Source of the DNA: Acidobacteriota bacterium
Lineage (GTDB): Bacteria > Acidobacteriota > Blastocatellia > Pyrinomonadales > Pyrinomonadaceae
DNA length: 64,000 nt
Reading direction: 5' to 3'
NCBI GenBank assembly: GCA_003697135.1
Contig: RFGC01000044.1
Span: 39,891 to 103,890 of the forward strand
The notes beneath the pieces were generated by a model that ran no database searches, was not told where the DNA came from, and saw only the letters and a program-made list of their open reading frames with translations. The translations under genes were made by a program, and so were the position numbers. Below, one piece after another: positions 55,158-64,000 of the stretch. Numbering within the stretch: the stretch's first letter is position 1; each line of letters starts with the position of its first letter.

Positions 55158-56984
55158 ATGAGGCATCTGTCTAGAGAAAGCGAATTCTTCGCAAGTTCTG
55201 AAATTCACCTGAAAGGAAGAGCCGTTTCTCGTGGAATAGGAATTGGCAAGATTGTTCGGCTTTACAGCAGAAGAGGGCAATTCTATCGCATCAAGATCAC
55301 AAAAGAAAAGGAGTTAGAAAAGGAGATCAGGAGATTTCGCGCTGCTGTTAGACTTGCAAAGAGGCATCTTCAGAAGTTGATTTTGCGCAACACCGCAAAG
55401 ACACAAGCTGATATTCTCGAAACTCACGCCTTAATTTTGGAAGATAAATCATTTTTGGAGAGGATAGAAGCAGTGATTCGGCATGAAGGAGTTAATGCCG
55501 AATGGGCAGTCGAGCAAGTAGCTGATTCTTACATGACGATTTACAGAGGGCTTGAGAATGAAAATTTGCGCGAAAGATACATTGATATTAAGGACGTAGC
55601 TGAAAGAATCCTATCGGTGCTTGCTAGAAAATCGCTTTTTCAAGTGGAAATTGGCGAAGATACAGTTTTAGCAGTAGAAGAACTCAAACCTTCGACTCTA
55701 GTTGCGCTTGAATCATCGGGTTTGCGAGCGATAATTTCAGAAAACGGCGGCTGGACTTCTCACGCGTTCATAATTGCTAGAGAACTAGGAATTCCCGCAG
55801 TTACAGGCTTAAAAGGATTTTTAAGGTGGGTTTCAAACGGGCAGACTGTGATAGTTGACGGCTACAGTGGACAGGTGATTTTGAATCCTTCTGCGGAGAC
55901 TCTAGAAAAGTTCAGGGACAAAGCCGATAGCCTTAAAAATTGGTTGATGCCCGAAAGGCATTCGTTCAAGAGTCTTTCGGAGGAATTTTCTGAGAATCCG
56001 AAAACTCTGGACGGCAAGGAGATTAAAATTCTAGTCAATCTTGATTTTCCTGCGTCGTATTACAGAGCGAGAAACTACGGAGCGAAAGGCGTAGGGCTTT
56101 ATCGTTCTGAATTTTTGTTTAATCTGAACGAAGGCTTTCCGAGCGAATCGGAGCAGGTTTCTGTCTATAGGCAGATTTCGGAGTTAGTTGGTGAGCATAA
56201 AGCCAAGATAAGAACCTTCGATTTGAATTTGGAAAGCGTTTATGCAGAAGAAAAATCACACGAAAAGAATCCCGCACTTGGTTTGAGAGCTATAAGGTTG
56301 AGTTTGAGCTATAAAAGCCTTTTCAGACAGCAAATCAGAGCTATTTTGCGAGCTTCTGTCAAAGGGAATTTGGACATTGTTTTGCCGATGGTTTCCGATG
56401 TTTCCGAAATTTTGAAAGTGAAGAAAATAATCAATCAAGAGAAAAACAGACTTACGAGGAAAGGCATTGAATTTGGAGAGCCTTCATTAGGAGTTATGGT
56501 GGAAGTGCCGTCGGCAGTGTTTGTCATAGAAGAGATTTTGCAAGAAGTTGATTTCATAAATCTGGGAACGAACGATTTGATTCAGTATCTCTTAGCGGTT
56601 GACCGTGATAATGAAACGGCGGCAAATTGGTTTCGGACGCTTCACCCTGCTGTGCTTCGAGCTATTAGTAAAGTGTTAAGCGAAGCCAATAAAAAAGGAA
56701 TCCCTGCGATTGTTTGTGGAGAAATGGCTAGTTCAATTGCTTACGCTCCAATCCTGGTAGGCTTGGGTGCAACGGAATTAAGTATGAACGTCAATTCGAT
56801 ACCAAGCATCCGTCGCGTCATCTCAAACATAGCATACGAGGAAGCTGAAGCGATAGCTAAAAAACTTCTCTCATGTCGAACCGCAGAAGAAGCTGAGAAA
56901 CTCATGAGACAGGAATTCTCCAAAAAATGGCAACATCTTTATCCAGAAGATTTCTTCAGGAAAGGTTTCTCGGCTTTGAGATAA
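55158..56984 (+). CDS. ptsI: Phosphoenolpyruvate-protein phosphotransferase (PTS enzyme I), divergent
   Basis: Takes phosphate from PEP and passes it to HPr. 608 residues, slightly longer than E. coli (575). The phospho-His is His202 in GGWTSHAF, where the family usually has GGRTSHTAI. The PEP-binding barrel keeps NPALGLRAIRLSL, LGTNDLIQYL and CGEMAS with its Cys. The usual R-T-x-D-x-G-x-D-K segment reads RTFDLNLES, losing the Gly and the Asp-Lys pair. No ptsH or enzyme II gene is nearby. It could be a regulatory or nitrogen-type PTS enzyme, or partly altered. The start directly abuts the AIM24 stop. Confidence 0.82.
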   Translation: MRHLSRESEFFASSEIHLKGRAVSRGIGIGKIVRLYSRRGQFYRIKITKEKELEKEIRRFRAAVRLAKRHLQKLILRNTAKTQADILETHALILEDKSFLERIEAVIRHEGVNAEWAVEQVADSYMTIYRGLENENLRERYIDIKDVAERILSVLARKSLFQVEIGEDTVLAVEELKPSTLVALESSGLRAIISENGGWTSHAFIIARELGIPAVTGLKGFLRWVSNGQTVIVDGYSGQVILNPSAETLEKFRDKADSLKNWLMPERHSFKSLSEEFSENPKTLDGKEIKILVNLDFPASYYRARNYGAKGVGLYRSEFLFNLNEGFPSESEQVSVYRQISELVGEHKAKIRTFDLNLESVYAEEKSHEKNPALGLRAIRLSLSYKSLFRQQIRAILRASVKGNLDIVLPMVSDVSEILKVKKIINQEKNRLTRKGIEFGEPSLGVMVEVPSAVFVIEEILQEVDFINLGTNDLIQYLLAVDRDNETAANWFRTLHPAVLRAISKVLSEANKKGIPAIVCGEMASSIAYAPILVGLGATELSMNVNSIPSIRRVISNIAYEEAEAIAKKLLSCRTAEEAEKLMRQEFSKKWQHLYPEDFFRKGFSALR

Positions 56985-57060
56985 AATGAAGTTTATAGCC
57001 ACAAAGATTGTTTTTTGCGATTTGAATTTTCCTGAAAAATCGTGTAAAAGTAATAAACTA

Positions 57061-57126
57061 GTGTTCAGATTTCTTTCCATTTTTCGTCATCACCATCATC
57101 ACGCCGTTGAAAAAAGATTCGCGTGA
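57061..57126 (+). CDS. hisL: Histidine leader peptide (five tandem His codons)
   Basis: From a GTG at 57061 the 21-codon frame carries five consecutive His codons (57088-57102, CAT CAC CAT CAT CAC) and stops at TGA 57124-57126, 88 bp before hisG. The same frame is open from an ATG at 56986, giving a 46-residue version that starts just after ptsI. A weak -35/-10 pair (TTGAAT 57022-57027, TAAAAG 57045-57050, 17 bp apart) would start RNA near 57057, making the GTG version nearly leaderless. A His run at this place is strong evidence of a leader peptide whose translation senses charged tRNA-His. Confidence 0.8.
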   Translation: MFRFLSIFRHHHHHAVEKRFA

Positions 57127-57208
57127 GCTGGTGATTCTCCGAACCTAAATAATCTCAAAAAATCTAGCTCATTGCGAACCTTGAAATTTTCAAGGTTTTT
57201 TTGTTTTT
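57116..57208 (+). promoter_or_regulatory. his operon transcription attenuator
   Basis: The terminator stem AACCTTGA (57177-57184) / TCAAGGTT (57190-57197) is followed by seven T, one G and five T, just before hisG. The competing antiterminator pairs 57118-57131 with 57164-57178 through 14 pairs including two G-U pairs and one bulge, and takes the first bases of the terminator stem. A ribosome stalled at the His codons would leave the left arm free (antitermination). One that reaches the TGA at 57124 would cover it (termination). The shared bases are few (57177-57178), so competition would be partly steric. Confidence 0.7.
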
Positions 57209-57214
57209 GGGACT

Positions 57215-58078
57215 ATGAAGGAAGAAAAGCTAAAAATTGCGTTACAAAAAGCAGGCAGGTTGAGTGAAGATTCGATTGGGCTTTTGAAGAAATGTGGGAT
57301 TTCGTTCAATGACGGGTTTGGCAAGCTCAGAACCGAAGCCTTGAATTTTCCACTTGAGATTTTCTTTCTGCGTGATGACGATATTCCTGAGTATGTAGCA
57401 GATGGCGTAGCTGATGCTGGAATTGTCGGGGAAAATATCGTAGCTGAGACTTGCAAACAAGTTAACACGGTTGAGAAGCTAGGATTTGGTAGATGCAGGC
57501 TTTCAATAGCAGTGCCAAAAAACTTTGCTTACGATTCCGTAGAAAGCCTGAACGGACTCAGAATTGCTACGACTTATCCAAGAATCTTGTCTGATTTTTT
57601 GCGACGGAACGAAGTCAAGGCTGAAATTCACGTAATCAGCGGTTCTGTCGAGATAGCTCCTTCAATCGGATTAGCCGATGCGATTTGTGATCTTGTAAGC
57701 TCAGGAAGCACTCTTCTTACAAACGGTTTGCGTGAGGTTGAAACCGTGATGTATTCGGAAGCGGTTTTGATAACTCAGCAAAATCTCGGTAGTGCGCAAA
57801 AAGAGATATTGGAGAAGCTACTGTTTCGCATCAGAGCTGTCAAAGCCGCAAGCGAAAATAAATACATACTTTTGAATGTGCCTAATGACAAAATCGAAAG
57901 AGTGTGTCAATTGATTCCGGGAATGAAAAGTCCAACAATCATGCCACTTGCCGAAAGCGGCTGGAGTTCGATTCATTCGGTAATTCACAAAGACGATTTC
58001 TGGGAAGTTGTCGAAAAGCTCAAACAAGAAGGAGCGCAAGGAATTCTGGTAATCTCAATTGATCAGATGATTAGATAG
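57215..58078 (+). CDS. hisG: ATP phosphoribosyltransferase, long form
   Basis: First enzyme of histidine biosynthesis: joins ATP and PRPP. 287 residues, so the long, HisZ-independent form with a C-terminal regulatory domain (about 215-287) for histidine feedback. Motifs: ALQKAGRLS near the start, DGVADAGIVGE (68-78) and the PRPP loop DLVSSGSTLLTNGL. There is no clear ribosome site at the ATG, which sits right after the attenuator T tract. First gene of a tight operon; hisD starts 3 bp after its stop. Confidence 0.96.
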   Translation: MKEEKLKIALQKAGRLSEDSIGLLKKCGISFNDGFGKLRTEALNFPLEIFFLRDDDIPEYVADGVADAGIVGENIVAETCKQVNTVEKLGFGRCRLSIAVPKNFAYDSVESLNGLRIATTYPRILSDFLRRNEVKAEIHVISGSVEIAPSIGLADAICDLVSSGSTLLTNGLREVETVMYSEAVLITQQNLGSAQKEILEKLLFRIRAVKAASENKYILLNVPNDKIERVCQLIPGMKSPTIMPLAESGWSSIHSVIHKDDFWEVVEKLKQEGAQGILVISIDQMIR

Positions 58079-58081
58079 CCT

Positions 58082-59380
58082 ATGAGAGTGATCTTTCGTC
58101 CTGAAAAGAGCGAGTGGGAAAAAATCATTGCACGTCCGACGATAGATGCGGAAGTTTTGGAACAAAGGGTTGCAGAAATTTTGCATCGCGTAAGGCGAGA
58201 AGGTGACAGTGCGTTGAAAGCCTTGACCGCTCAATACGATGGAATCGAGCTTGAAAATCTTGCTGTTTCCGAAGAAGAATTCATCGAGGCAGAAAAACAA
58301 GTAACGACTGAACTGAAGAACTCTCTTGAAACGGCTCGGCGAAATATCGAGAAGTTCCACGCTTCGCAGGTTGAGGAAGTTAAGATGGTTGAAACCACAA
58401 AGGGCGTTTTTTGCTGGCGAAAATCTGTTCCGATTGAAAAAGTCGGGCTTTACATTCCTGCGGGAAGCGCACCGCTTTTTTCGACTGTTTTAATGTTAGC
58501 CGTTCCTGCGAAAATCGCCAGTTGCAAGGAGGTTATAATGTGTTCGCCAGCCGATAAAGAAGGAAAAATAAATCCAGCAACTCTTTACGCGGCGAAAATC
58601 TGTGGGGTTGACAAGGTCTTCAAGATTGGAGGCGCACAAGCGATTGGAGCGATGGCTTTCGGAACTGAGAGTGTGCCGAAGGTTTATAAAATCTTTGGTC
58701 CCGGAAATCAGTTTGTCACCGAAGCGAAAAGGCAGGTTACGAAATTTGGTGTGGCAATTGACATGCCCGCAGGACCATCTGAAGTTGCGGTTTTAGCAGA
58801 TGAAACTGCTGAACCGGCTTTTGTAGCTGCCGATTTGCTTTCGCAAGCTGAACATGGAGTTGATAGCCAAGTCATCCTTGTTACTACGAGCGAAAAAATC
58901 ATAAGCGAAACTTTAGCTGAATTGGAAAAACAAATCGAGAAACTGCCGCGAAGGGAAATAGCAAAAAAAGCTCTGGAAAATTCCAAAGTGATTTTCTTTG
59001 ACGATCTTGATACGGCGGTTGAATTCTTAAATGAATATGCGTCGGAGCATTTGATTTTGGCAGTCGAGAAGGCGGAAGAATTAGCGGATAGAATAATCAA
59101 TGCAGGCTCGGTTTTTGTTGGGAACTATTCTTGCGAGTCTGCGGGCGACTATGCTTCGGGGACAAATCATACATTGCCGACAAACGGGTTTGCCAAAGCT
59201 TTTAGCGGTGTTTCTTTGGATAGTTTCGTCAAAAAAATCACTTTTCAGCGTCTCACGCCTGAAGGAATCTGCAATCTTGGCAAAACGATTGAGACGATGG
59301 CAGAAGCCGAAGGTTTACATGCTCATAAAATGGCGGTTTCCGTAAGGTTAGAGAAATTAAGGCAAGAAGGTGGAGATTAG
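58082..59380 (+). CDS. hisD: Histidinol dehydrogenase
   Basis: Oxidises histidinol to histidine in two NAD-dependent steps, zinc enzyme. 432 residues, usual length. Motifs: YIPAGSAPLFSTVLMLAVPA, GGAQAIGAMAFGT, MPAGPSEVAVLAD and the catalytic LLSQAEHGVDSQVIL with its Glu and His; NEYASEHL follows. Lies 3 bp after hisG and 3 bp before hisC. Confidence 0.97.
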   Translation: MRVIFRPEKSEWEKIIARPTIDAEVLEQRVAEILHRVRREGDSALKALTAQYDGIELENLAVSEEEFIEAEKQVTTELKNSLETARRNIEKFHASQVEEVKMVETTKGVFCWRKSVPIEKVGLYIPAGSAPLFSTVLMLAVPAKIASCKEVIMCSPADKEGKINPATLYAAKICGVDKVFKIGGAQAIGAMAFGTESVPKVYKIFGPGNQFVTEAKRQVTKFGVAIDMPAGPSEVAVLADETAEPAFVAADLLSQAEHGVDSQVILVTTSEKIISETLAELEKQIEKLPRREIAKKALENSKVIFFDDLDTAVEFLNEYASEHLILAVEKAEELADRIINAGSVFVGNYSCESAGDYASGTNHTLPTNGFAKAFSGVSLDSFVKKITFQRLTPEGICNLGKTIETMAEAEGLHAHKMAVSVRLEKLRQEGGD

Positions 59381-59383
59381 GAA

Positions 59384-60445
59384 ATGAAATTCAGCATAGA
59401 AACTCTTGTGCGTGAGAACATAAAGAAGTTAAAGCCTTATTCTTCGGCAAGAGATGAGTTTTGTGGGGAAGCGGAAATCTTTCTTGATGCGAATGAAAAT
59501 AGCTTTGGCTCTCCCTTGCCGCAAAACTATAATCGTTATCCCGACCCGATGCAATGGAGAGTAAAGAAATGCCTTTCGGAAAGATACAACGTAAAGCCAT
59601 CAGAGATTTTCATCGGCAATGGGAGCGATGAAGCAATTGACCTTGCTTTTCGTATTTTCTGTGAACCCGGCATGGATTGTGCAATAATCTGTCCGCCGAC
59701 TTACGGCATGTATGAAGTTTCTGCACAGATAAACAATGTCCAAGTGAAGAAAATTCGGTTGAGAGAGGATTTTTCGCTTGATGTTGAAGCGATAAAATCG
59801 GCATTTGATAGAAACACGAAACTGCTTTTTCTTTGTTCGCCGAATAATCCTACAGGCAATTCTTTTCCGACCGAGCAAATAGTTGATCTGGTCGCATCGT
59901 TCATCGGTATTGTTGTTTTGGACGAGGCTTATATTCATTTCTCAAGGCAGAAATCTTTGGTTGAGGAAATTCGGAATTTTCCGAATTTGATTGTTCTTCA
60001 AACTTTCTCAAAAGCTTGGGGATTGGCAGGATTGCGGGTTGGATTAGCGTTTGCGAATGAAGAAATCATCAACCTATACAACAAGGTGAAGCCACCTTAC
60101 AATCTTTCTAAGGTTTCGCAAGATTTGGTATTGCAAGCCTTGCAAAACCAAGGAAAAGTCCAAGAGATGATTGAGCGGATTTTAAGCGAAAGAGAGAGGC
60201 TATCGAAGATGTTACAGGATTTCGACTTTGTCGAGAAGGTTTTTCCTTCCGATGCAAATTTTCTTCTCGTGAAGGTCAAAGATGCTGATTTAACCTACAG
60301 GTTTTTGCTCGACGAAAGAATAGTAGTTAGAAACCGAAGTAAAGTCGAGCTTTGCGAAGGCTGTTTGAGAATAACTGTTGGCACGGAGTCGGAAAATCAA
60401 GCACTTTTGCAGGCGCTACGAAGGTTCGAGGCATTGGTTTTATGA
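59384..60445 (+). CDS. hisC: Histidinol-phosphate aminotransferase
   Basis: PLP enzyme making histidinol phosphate from imidazole-acetol phosphate with glutamate. 353 residues. Seen: [12 protein letters not shown] (substrate region), [25 protein letters not shown] and the PLP-Lys in [14 protein letters not shown]. The stop overlaps the hisB start (ATGA), so translation is coupled. Confidence 0.96.
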   Translation: MKFSIETLVRENIKKLKPYSSARDEFCGEAEIFLDANENSFGSPLPQNYNRYPDPMQWRVKKCLSERYNVKPSEIFIGNGSDEAIDLAFRIFCEPGMDCAIICPPTYGMYEVSAQINNVQVKKIRLREDFSLDVEAIKSAFDRNTKLLFLCSPNNPTGNSFPTEQIVDLVASFIGIVVLDEAYIHFSRQKSLVEEIRNFPNLIVLQTFSKAWGLAGLRVGLAFANEEIINLYNKVKPPYNLSKVSQDLVLQALQNQGKVQEMIERILSERERLSKMLQDFDFVEKVFPSDANFLLVKVKDADLTYRFLLDERIVVRNRSKVELCEGCLRITVGTESENQALLQALRRFEALVL

Positions 60446-61566
60446 AAAAGAGAGTGCTTTTTATAGACCGCGACGGGACTTTGATTGTCGAACCTGAAGA
60501 TTTTCAGGTTGATTCATTTGAGAAATTGCGTTTTTTGCCCGGAGTTATTACTTACTTGGGCAAAATTGCTACGGAGCTTGACTTTGAGCTTGTGATGGTC
60601 ACAAATCAAGATGGACTGGGAACCGAAGCCTTTCCAGAAGAGAAGTTTTATCCTGTTCATGATTTTGTGATGAAGACATTGGAAGGCGAGGGAATTCGCT
60701 TTTCTGCTGTTTACATTGATCGGAGTTTTCCGCATGAGAACCGTCCGACTCGCAAACCGCAAACTGGAATGCTCACAAAATACATTCAATCTGATGAATA
60801 TGACTTGAGCAATTCTTTCGTCATCGGAGATAGACCTACAGATGTTCAACTGGCTAAAAATCTAGGCGCAAAGGCGATCTTTATCAAAAATCCTAATTTC
60901 ACACTAGATGAAATGGCAATTTCTGGGCTTTCGGAAGTCTTTGTTGTGTCAGGTTGGAAGGAGATTTACGAAGTGCTAAAATTCCCACCACGAAAGGTTT
61001 CTCATCGTCGCAAAACGAGCGAGACGGATATTTTCGTCGAACTAAATCTCGATGGCATTGGGCTGGCTGAAATCTCCACAGGAATAGCTTTTTTCGATCA
61101 CATGCTCCAGCAAGTTGCGCGTCATGGTGGGATTGACCTGAAAATACAAGCAAAAGGCGATCTCGAAGTTGATGAGCATCACACGATTGAAGATGTTGCA
61201 ATAACTCTTGGAGAAGCGTTTGCGATTGCTCTTCGGGACAAAAGGCACATGGAAAGATACGGATTTTGCCTGCCGATGGACGACTGCTTGGCGCAGGTTG
61301 CTGTTGATTTCGGCGGGCGTAACTGGATAGTCTGGGATGCTGAGTTTAGAAGAGAAAAAATCGGGCAGATGCCTACTGAGATGTTTTTCCACTTCTTCAA
61401 ATCTTTCTCTGATGCCGCTAAGTGCAATCTGAACATAAAAGCTGAAGGCACTAACGAACATCACAAAATCGAGGCAATCTTTAAGGCTTTTGCAAGAGCA
61501 ATCAAAATGGCAATTCGTCGCAGTGAAGATAATAAACTCTTGCCTAGCACGAAGGAAAAAATGTAA
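60442..61566 (+). CDS. hisB: Bifunctional histidinol-phosphatase / imidazoleglycerol-phosphate dehydratase
   Basis: 374 residues from the ATG at 60442. A longer frame to 60352 only shadows hisC. The N-terminal HAD phosphatase (about 1-170) has DRDGT at 9-13 with catalytic Asp9 and Asp11, VTNQDGL and [13 protein letters not shown]. The C-terminal dehydratase (about 185-374) has [28 protein letters not shown] and the late [16 protein letters not shown] metal motif. Such an HAD-dehydratase fusion is typical of E. coli-type HisB and less common elsewhere. Confidence 0.96.
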   Translation: MKKRVLFIDRDGTLIVEPEDFQVDSFEKLRFLPGVITYLGKIATELDFELVMVTNQDGLGTEAFPEEKFYPVHDFVMKTLEGEGIRFSAVYIDRSFPHENRPTRKPQTGMLTKYIQSDEYDLSNSFVIGDRPTDVQLAKNLGAKAIFIKNPNFTLDEMAISGLSEVFVVSGWKEIYEVLKFPPRKVSHRRKTSETDIFVELNLDGIGLAEISTGIAFFDHMLQQVARHGGIDLKIQAKGDLEVDEHHTIEDVAITLGEAFAIALRDKRHMERYGFCLPMDDCLAQVAVDFGGRNWIVWDAEFRREKIGQMPTEMFFHFFKSFSDAAKCNLNIKAEGTNEHHKIEAIFKAFARAIKMAIRRSEDNKLLPSTKEKM

Positions 61567-61596
61567 GCAATACAAGCGCAGAAAGGAGAAGAGAGG

Positions 61597-62181
61597 ATGA
61601 AAGTTGTTGTTGTGAAATACAATGCAGGAAATACAGAATCCGTGAAGAACGCACTAAAAAGGCTTGGCGTAGAGCCGATTCTAAGCGATGATGCAGAGAC
61701 TATTTCTACAGCCGATAAAGTCATATTCCCCGGAGTTGGTGAGGCTTCAAGTGCGATGCGGTATTTGCGGGAAAGGCATCTTGATAGAGCCATAAAACAA
61801 CTGAAACAGCCACTTTTGGGTATATGCCTGGGTATGCAACTTCTTTGCAGTTATTCGGAAGAAAACAATACGGATTGTTTGCATGTTTTTCCTTATGCGG
61901 TGCGTAAATTCGAGAAGGACGAATTGAAAGTTCCGCATATTGGATGGAACAATATCTTCGATTTGAAAGGGCCGCTTTTCAAGTCTATTGCGGAAAATTC
62001 TTTCGTTTACTTTGTCCATAGTTATTACGTTGAGACTGGCGAAGACGCAGCTGCAAGTAGCGAATACGGCATTAGATTTTCTGCCGCTTTGGAGAGGGAA
62101 AATTTCTATGCCGTGCAGTTTCATCCGGAGAAATCGGGTGAGATTGGCGAAATCATATTGAAAAATTTTCTGAGTTTATGA
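61597..62181 (+). CDS. hisH: Imidazole glycerol phosphate synthase glutaminase subunit
   Basis: Class I glutamine amidotransferase that feeds ammonia to HisF. 194 residues. Catalytic triad visible: Cys77 in GICLGMQLL, His176 and Glu178 in QFHPEKS. PGVGEASSAM near 45-54 is the oxyanion-side region. GGAG-type ribosome site (AAAGGAGAAGAGAGG) precedes the ATG. 4-bp overlap with hisA. Confidence 0.96.
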   Translation: MKVVVVKYNAGNTESVKNALKRLGVEPILSDDAETISTADKVIFPGVGEASSAMRYLRERHLDRAIKQLKQPLLGICLGMQLLCSYSEENNTDCLHVFPYAVRKFEKDELKVPHIGWNNIFDLKGPLFKSIAENSFVYFVHSYYVETGEDAAASSEYGIRFSAALERENFYAVQFHPEKSGEIGEIILKNFLSL

Positions 62182-62906
62182 TCGAGATAATTCCAGCCAT
62201 TGACCTAATTGACGGCAAATGCGTGCGTTTGTCGCAAGGTGATTTTTCAAAAAAGAAAATTTATGATGAAAATCCGCTTGAAGTAGCAAAGCGATTTGAG
62301 CAAGCGGGCTTAAGACGACTTCATTTGGTTGATTTAGATGGTGCGAAAAGTGGGAAGCCTGTTCATTTCGGGACGCTTGAGCAGATAGCGAAAAATACTA
62401 GCCTTCTAGTTGATTTTGGAGGAGGTCTGAAGACAGAAGGCGATTTGCAGAACGCATTTAGCGCAGGAGCATTTCAGGTAAGTCTTGGAAGTATTGCTGT
62501 GACCGAGAAAGAAAAAGTGTTTGAGTGGATCGAAAAATACGGAAGCGACAAAATTCTTTTGGGCGCAGATGTGCGCAAAGGAAAAATCGCAATAAACGGC
62601 TGGCAAACGAGAACTGAGATAGAGGTAATAAAGTTTTTGGAAGAATTTTGCACCAGAGGTTTGAAGCAAGCTTTCGTGACTGATATTTCAAAAGATGGTA
62701 TGCTGGAGGGCGTTTCCGTTGAGCTTTACAGAAAAATTCTCCGCCGCTTACCACGACTTGAATTGATAGCTTCCGGTGGAGTTTCTTGCATGGATGATAT
62801 TTTTTTGCTTGAAAAAATTGGGTGCAGGGGAGTTATCGTTGGAAAGGCAATTTACGAAGGGAAAATCAGTTTGGAGCAGATAGAAAGATGCTTACAAAAC
62901 GGATAA
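62178..62906 (+). CDS. hisA: ProFAR isomerase (phosphoribosylformimino carboxamide isomerase)
   Basis: (beta-alpha)8 barrel isomerase of histidine synthesis. 242 residues. Acid-base pair: Asp9 ([12 protein letters not shown]) and the Asp in [18 protein letters not shown] and IASGGVS are the phosphate-binding ends. Paralogous to hisF, which starts inside its last codons. Confidence 0.96.
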   Translation: MIEIIPAIDLIDGKCVRLSQGDFSKKKIYDENPLEVAKRFEQAGLRRLHLVDLDGAKSGKPVHFGTLEQIAKNTSLLVDFGGGLKTEGDLQNAFSAGAFQVSLGSIAVTEKEKVFEWIEKYGSDKILLGADVRKGKIAINGWQTRTEIEVIKFLEEFCTRGLKQAFVTDISKDGMLEGVSVELYRKILRRLPRLELIASGGVSCMDDIFLLEKIGCRGVIVGKAIYEGKISLEQIERCLQNG

Positions 62907-63643
62907 TTCCATGTCTCGACGTCAAAGATGGTAGAACCGTGAAAGGCACAAACTTTGTTAATTTGCGCGATGCAGGCGATCCAGTAGAGCTTGCAAAAAT
63001 CTATTGTGAGCAAGGCGCAGATGAGTTGGTTTTTTTGGATATTACGGCTACGAATGAAAAAAGACGCATTTTAACGGAGCTTGTCAAACGCATTGCCGAG
63101 AACATAAACATTCCTTTCACGGTTGGTGGTGGCATCAATTCGCTTGAAGATATAGAGACTTTGCTTGCCTGCGGTGCTGATAAAGTCTCGATAAACACTC
63201 ATGCAGCGAGAGACCCTGAGATAATAACAAAAGCGGCGAAAAACTTTGGCTCACAATGTATTGTTCTAGCTATTGATGCAAAGAGAATTGGTGACGGCTG
63301 GAAGGTTTTTCTAAACGGTGGGCGGATAGCTACTGAAATTGATGCTGTTGAATGGGCAAAATGCGGAGTTGAAATGGGCGCAGGCGAGATTTTGTTAACT
63401 TCGATGGACACAGACGGAACTAAAAACGGGTTTGACACAGAGTTAACCTACAGGGTTTCAACTTCGGTGAGAGTGCCAGTGATAGCTTCAGGCGGAGCAG
63501 GAAATTTCGAGCACTTCAAAGATGTTTTTGAAAAAGGAAAGGCAGATGCCGCACTTGCCGCAAGCGTTTTCCACTTTCGGGAAATCGAAATTCCTGAGCT
63601 TAAGAAATACTTGCAGTCAAACGGTATTAGCGTTCGTTTGTGA
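62888..63643 (+). CDS. hisF: Imidazole glycerol phosphate synthase cyclase subunit
   Basis: Cyclase that forms imidazole glycerol phosphate and AICAR with HisH ammonia. 251 residues. Start ATG at 62888 overlaps hisA by 19 bp; the frame from 62822 only shadows hisA. Catalytic Asp11 (IIPCLDV) and the Asp in [15 protein letters not shown] and ASGGAG are phosphate loops. Last his gene seen here: no hisI or hisE follows; an opposite-strand gene ends 108 bp further on. Confidence 0.96.
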   Translation: MLTKRIIPCLDVKDGRTVKGTNFVNLRDAGDPVELAKIYCEQGADELVFLDITATNEKRRILTELVKRIAENINIPFTVGGGINSLEDIETLLACGADKVSINTHAARDPEIITKAAKNFGSQCIVLAIDAKRIGDGWKVFLNGGRIATEIDAVEWAKCGVEMGAGEILLTSMDTDGTKNGFDTELTYRVSTSVRVPVIASGGAGNFEHFKDVFEKGKADAALAASVFHFREIEIPELKKYLQSNGISVRL

Positions 63644-63750
63644 GTGTCGGAGCTTTTTGTTGCTAAATCAACACTAGGTTCTTCCGTTTTCTTGGTGTTG
63701 AATTCAAAATTAAGCGCAACATAAGCTCACAGACTCGCCCGTTATGATAA

Positions 63751-64000
63751 TCAGTTCGTCCCTGAGACAAAGAGCGAATAGTTCACCGTGGTAGTTTGCG
63801 TTCCACTCGTGATTGTAAGCACTGGATTGAAACTACCTGTTTGCACTGGCGTCCCTGCTATCTTCACTGTAACTGTAGAACCTGAAACAGTCTGCGAAAG
63901 TGATAAACCCGAAGGTAAACCGCTCATCGTGTAAGTGAAATTGCCTTCACTTGTGTTGTAGGTGGTTATCGTGAAGTCGTAAGTTTGACCATTTGTCCCA
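63751..64000 (-). CDS. C-terminal end of a secreted Ig-like domain protein (5' part outside)
   Basis: The minus-strand frame ends at TGA 63753-63751 and stays open to the window edge, giving 82 residues. The sequence has the pattern of a putative Ig/cadherin-like domain: YTMSGLPSGLSLS, GTPVQTGSFNPVLTITS and a Thr/Ser-rich finish. Such domains occur in large secreted adhesins. The start, the size and any catalytic part lie beyond the window. From 63644 to 63750 there is a weak hairpin (63668-63693) with no T tract that could serve either converging gene. Confidence 0.65.
   Translation of the reverse strand, partial: GTNGQTYDFTITTYNTSEGNFTYTMSGLPSGLSLSQTVSGSTVTVKIAGTPVQTGSFNPVLTITSGTQTTTVNYSLFVSGTN

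Noticed and set aside
58708..59100. Long antisense ORF across hisD (and similar long antisense frames elsewhere)
   Set aside because: Shadow of a strongly conserved coding sequence; low-complexity Ser/Lys-rich product and no start signals.
60352..60441. Longer start for hisB
   Set aside because: Lies inside hisC in another frame; the HAD motif starts right after the ATG at 60442.

Overview
The window looks like chromosomal DNA of a low-GC (about 40% by eye), diderm (Gram-negative type) bacterium. An Acidobacteriota lineage close to Blastocatellia is the best guess. This rests on gene content, not on a marker tree: a subtilase with a C-terminal BACON-like domain next to an FG-GAP beta-propeller protein, a DUF3108 protein, Asp-box (BNR) propeller proteins, a large barrel/Ig/OmpA-like outer-membrane protein, BshC (bacillithiol), LPS heptose genes and paired secreted amidohydrolases. 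Base and codon use look even throughout, and I see no insertion sequence, prophage, CRISPR array or rRNA operon.

Layout. 1-6.3 kb (minus): gltX (runs off the left edge), rpsT, a GAF-GGDEF cyclase, a rhomboid protease, a DAACS symporter and an arginase/formimidoylglutamase-like protein. 6.3-6.9 kb: a long non-coding stretch with phased repeats, a palindrome, a structured RNA candidate and a terminator. 6.9-11.5 kb (plus): secreted subtilase, FG-GAP protein, split heptose kinase and adenylyltransferase, tRNA-Thr. 11.5-13.5 kb (minus): cmk and an M48 protease. 13.7-19.2 kb (plus): a 1183-residue BREX-like P-loop protein ahead of a heptosyltransferase and a DUF3108 protein. 19.2-26.3 kb (minus): copper ATPase with cupredoxin lipoprotein, aroC, an EamA transporter, a NAGPA-type protein and a small unknown gene. 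26.5-28 kb (plus): pstB-phoU behind Pho-box-like repeats. 28-41 kb (minus): aldehyde dehydrogenase, HtrA, ispH, bshC, BNR protein, outer-membrane protein, gdhA and larE. 41-50.6 kb (plus): TPR protein, a small secreted protein, two amidohydrolases, thrA, a histidine kinase and an unknown gene. 50.6-54.1 kb (minus): penicillin acylase and NagZ-like GH3. 54.2-63.6 kb (plus): AIM24-like protein, a divergent PTS enzyme I and the operon hisGDCBHAF. The right edge holds the 3' end of a secreted Ig-like protein.

How the genes fit together. Envelope functions dominate: ADP-heptose synthesis and transfer (hldE1, hldC, waaC), envelope proteases (HtrA, M48, rhomboid), cell-wall recycling (NagZ, penicillin acylase), outer-membrane and secreted propeller proteins. 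Amino-acid metabolism is the second theme (aroC, thrA, gdhA, his operon).

The most striking regulatory signal is upstream of hisG: a short ORF with five consecutive His codons, then mutually interfering hairpins and an intrinsic terminator, a textbook-like his attenuator. Other items worth a second look are the orphan BREX-like ATPase, four 10-bp-phased TTGAC repeats plus a palindrome upstream of the arginase-like gene, a plus-strand hairpin RNA with an anti-Shine-Dalgarno-like loop, the Pho-box-like triple repeat and interleaved leader hairpins before pstB, and an enzyme I that departs from several family signatures.
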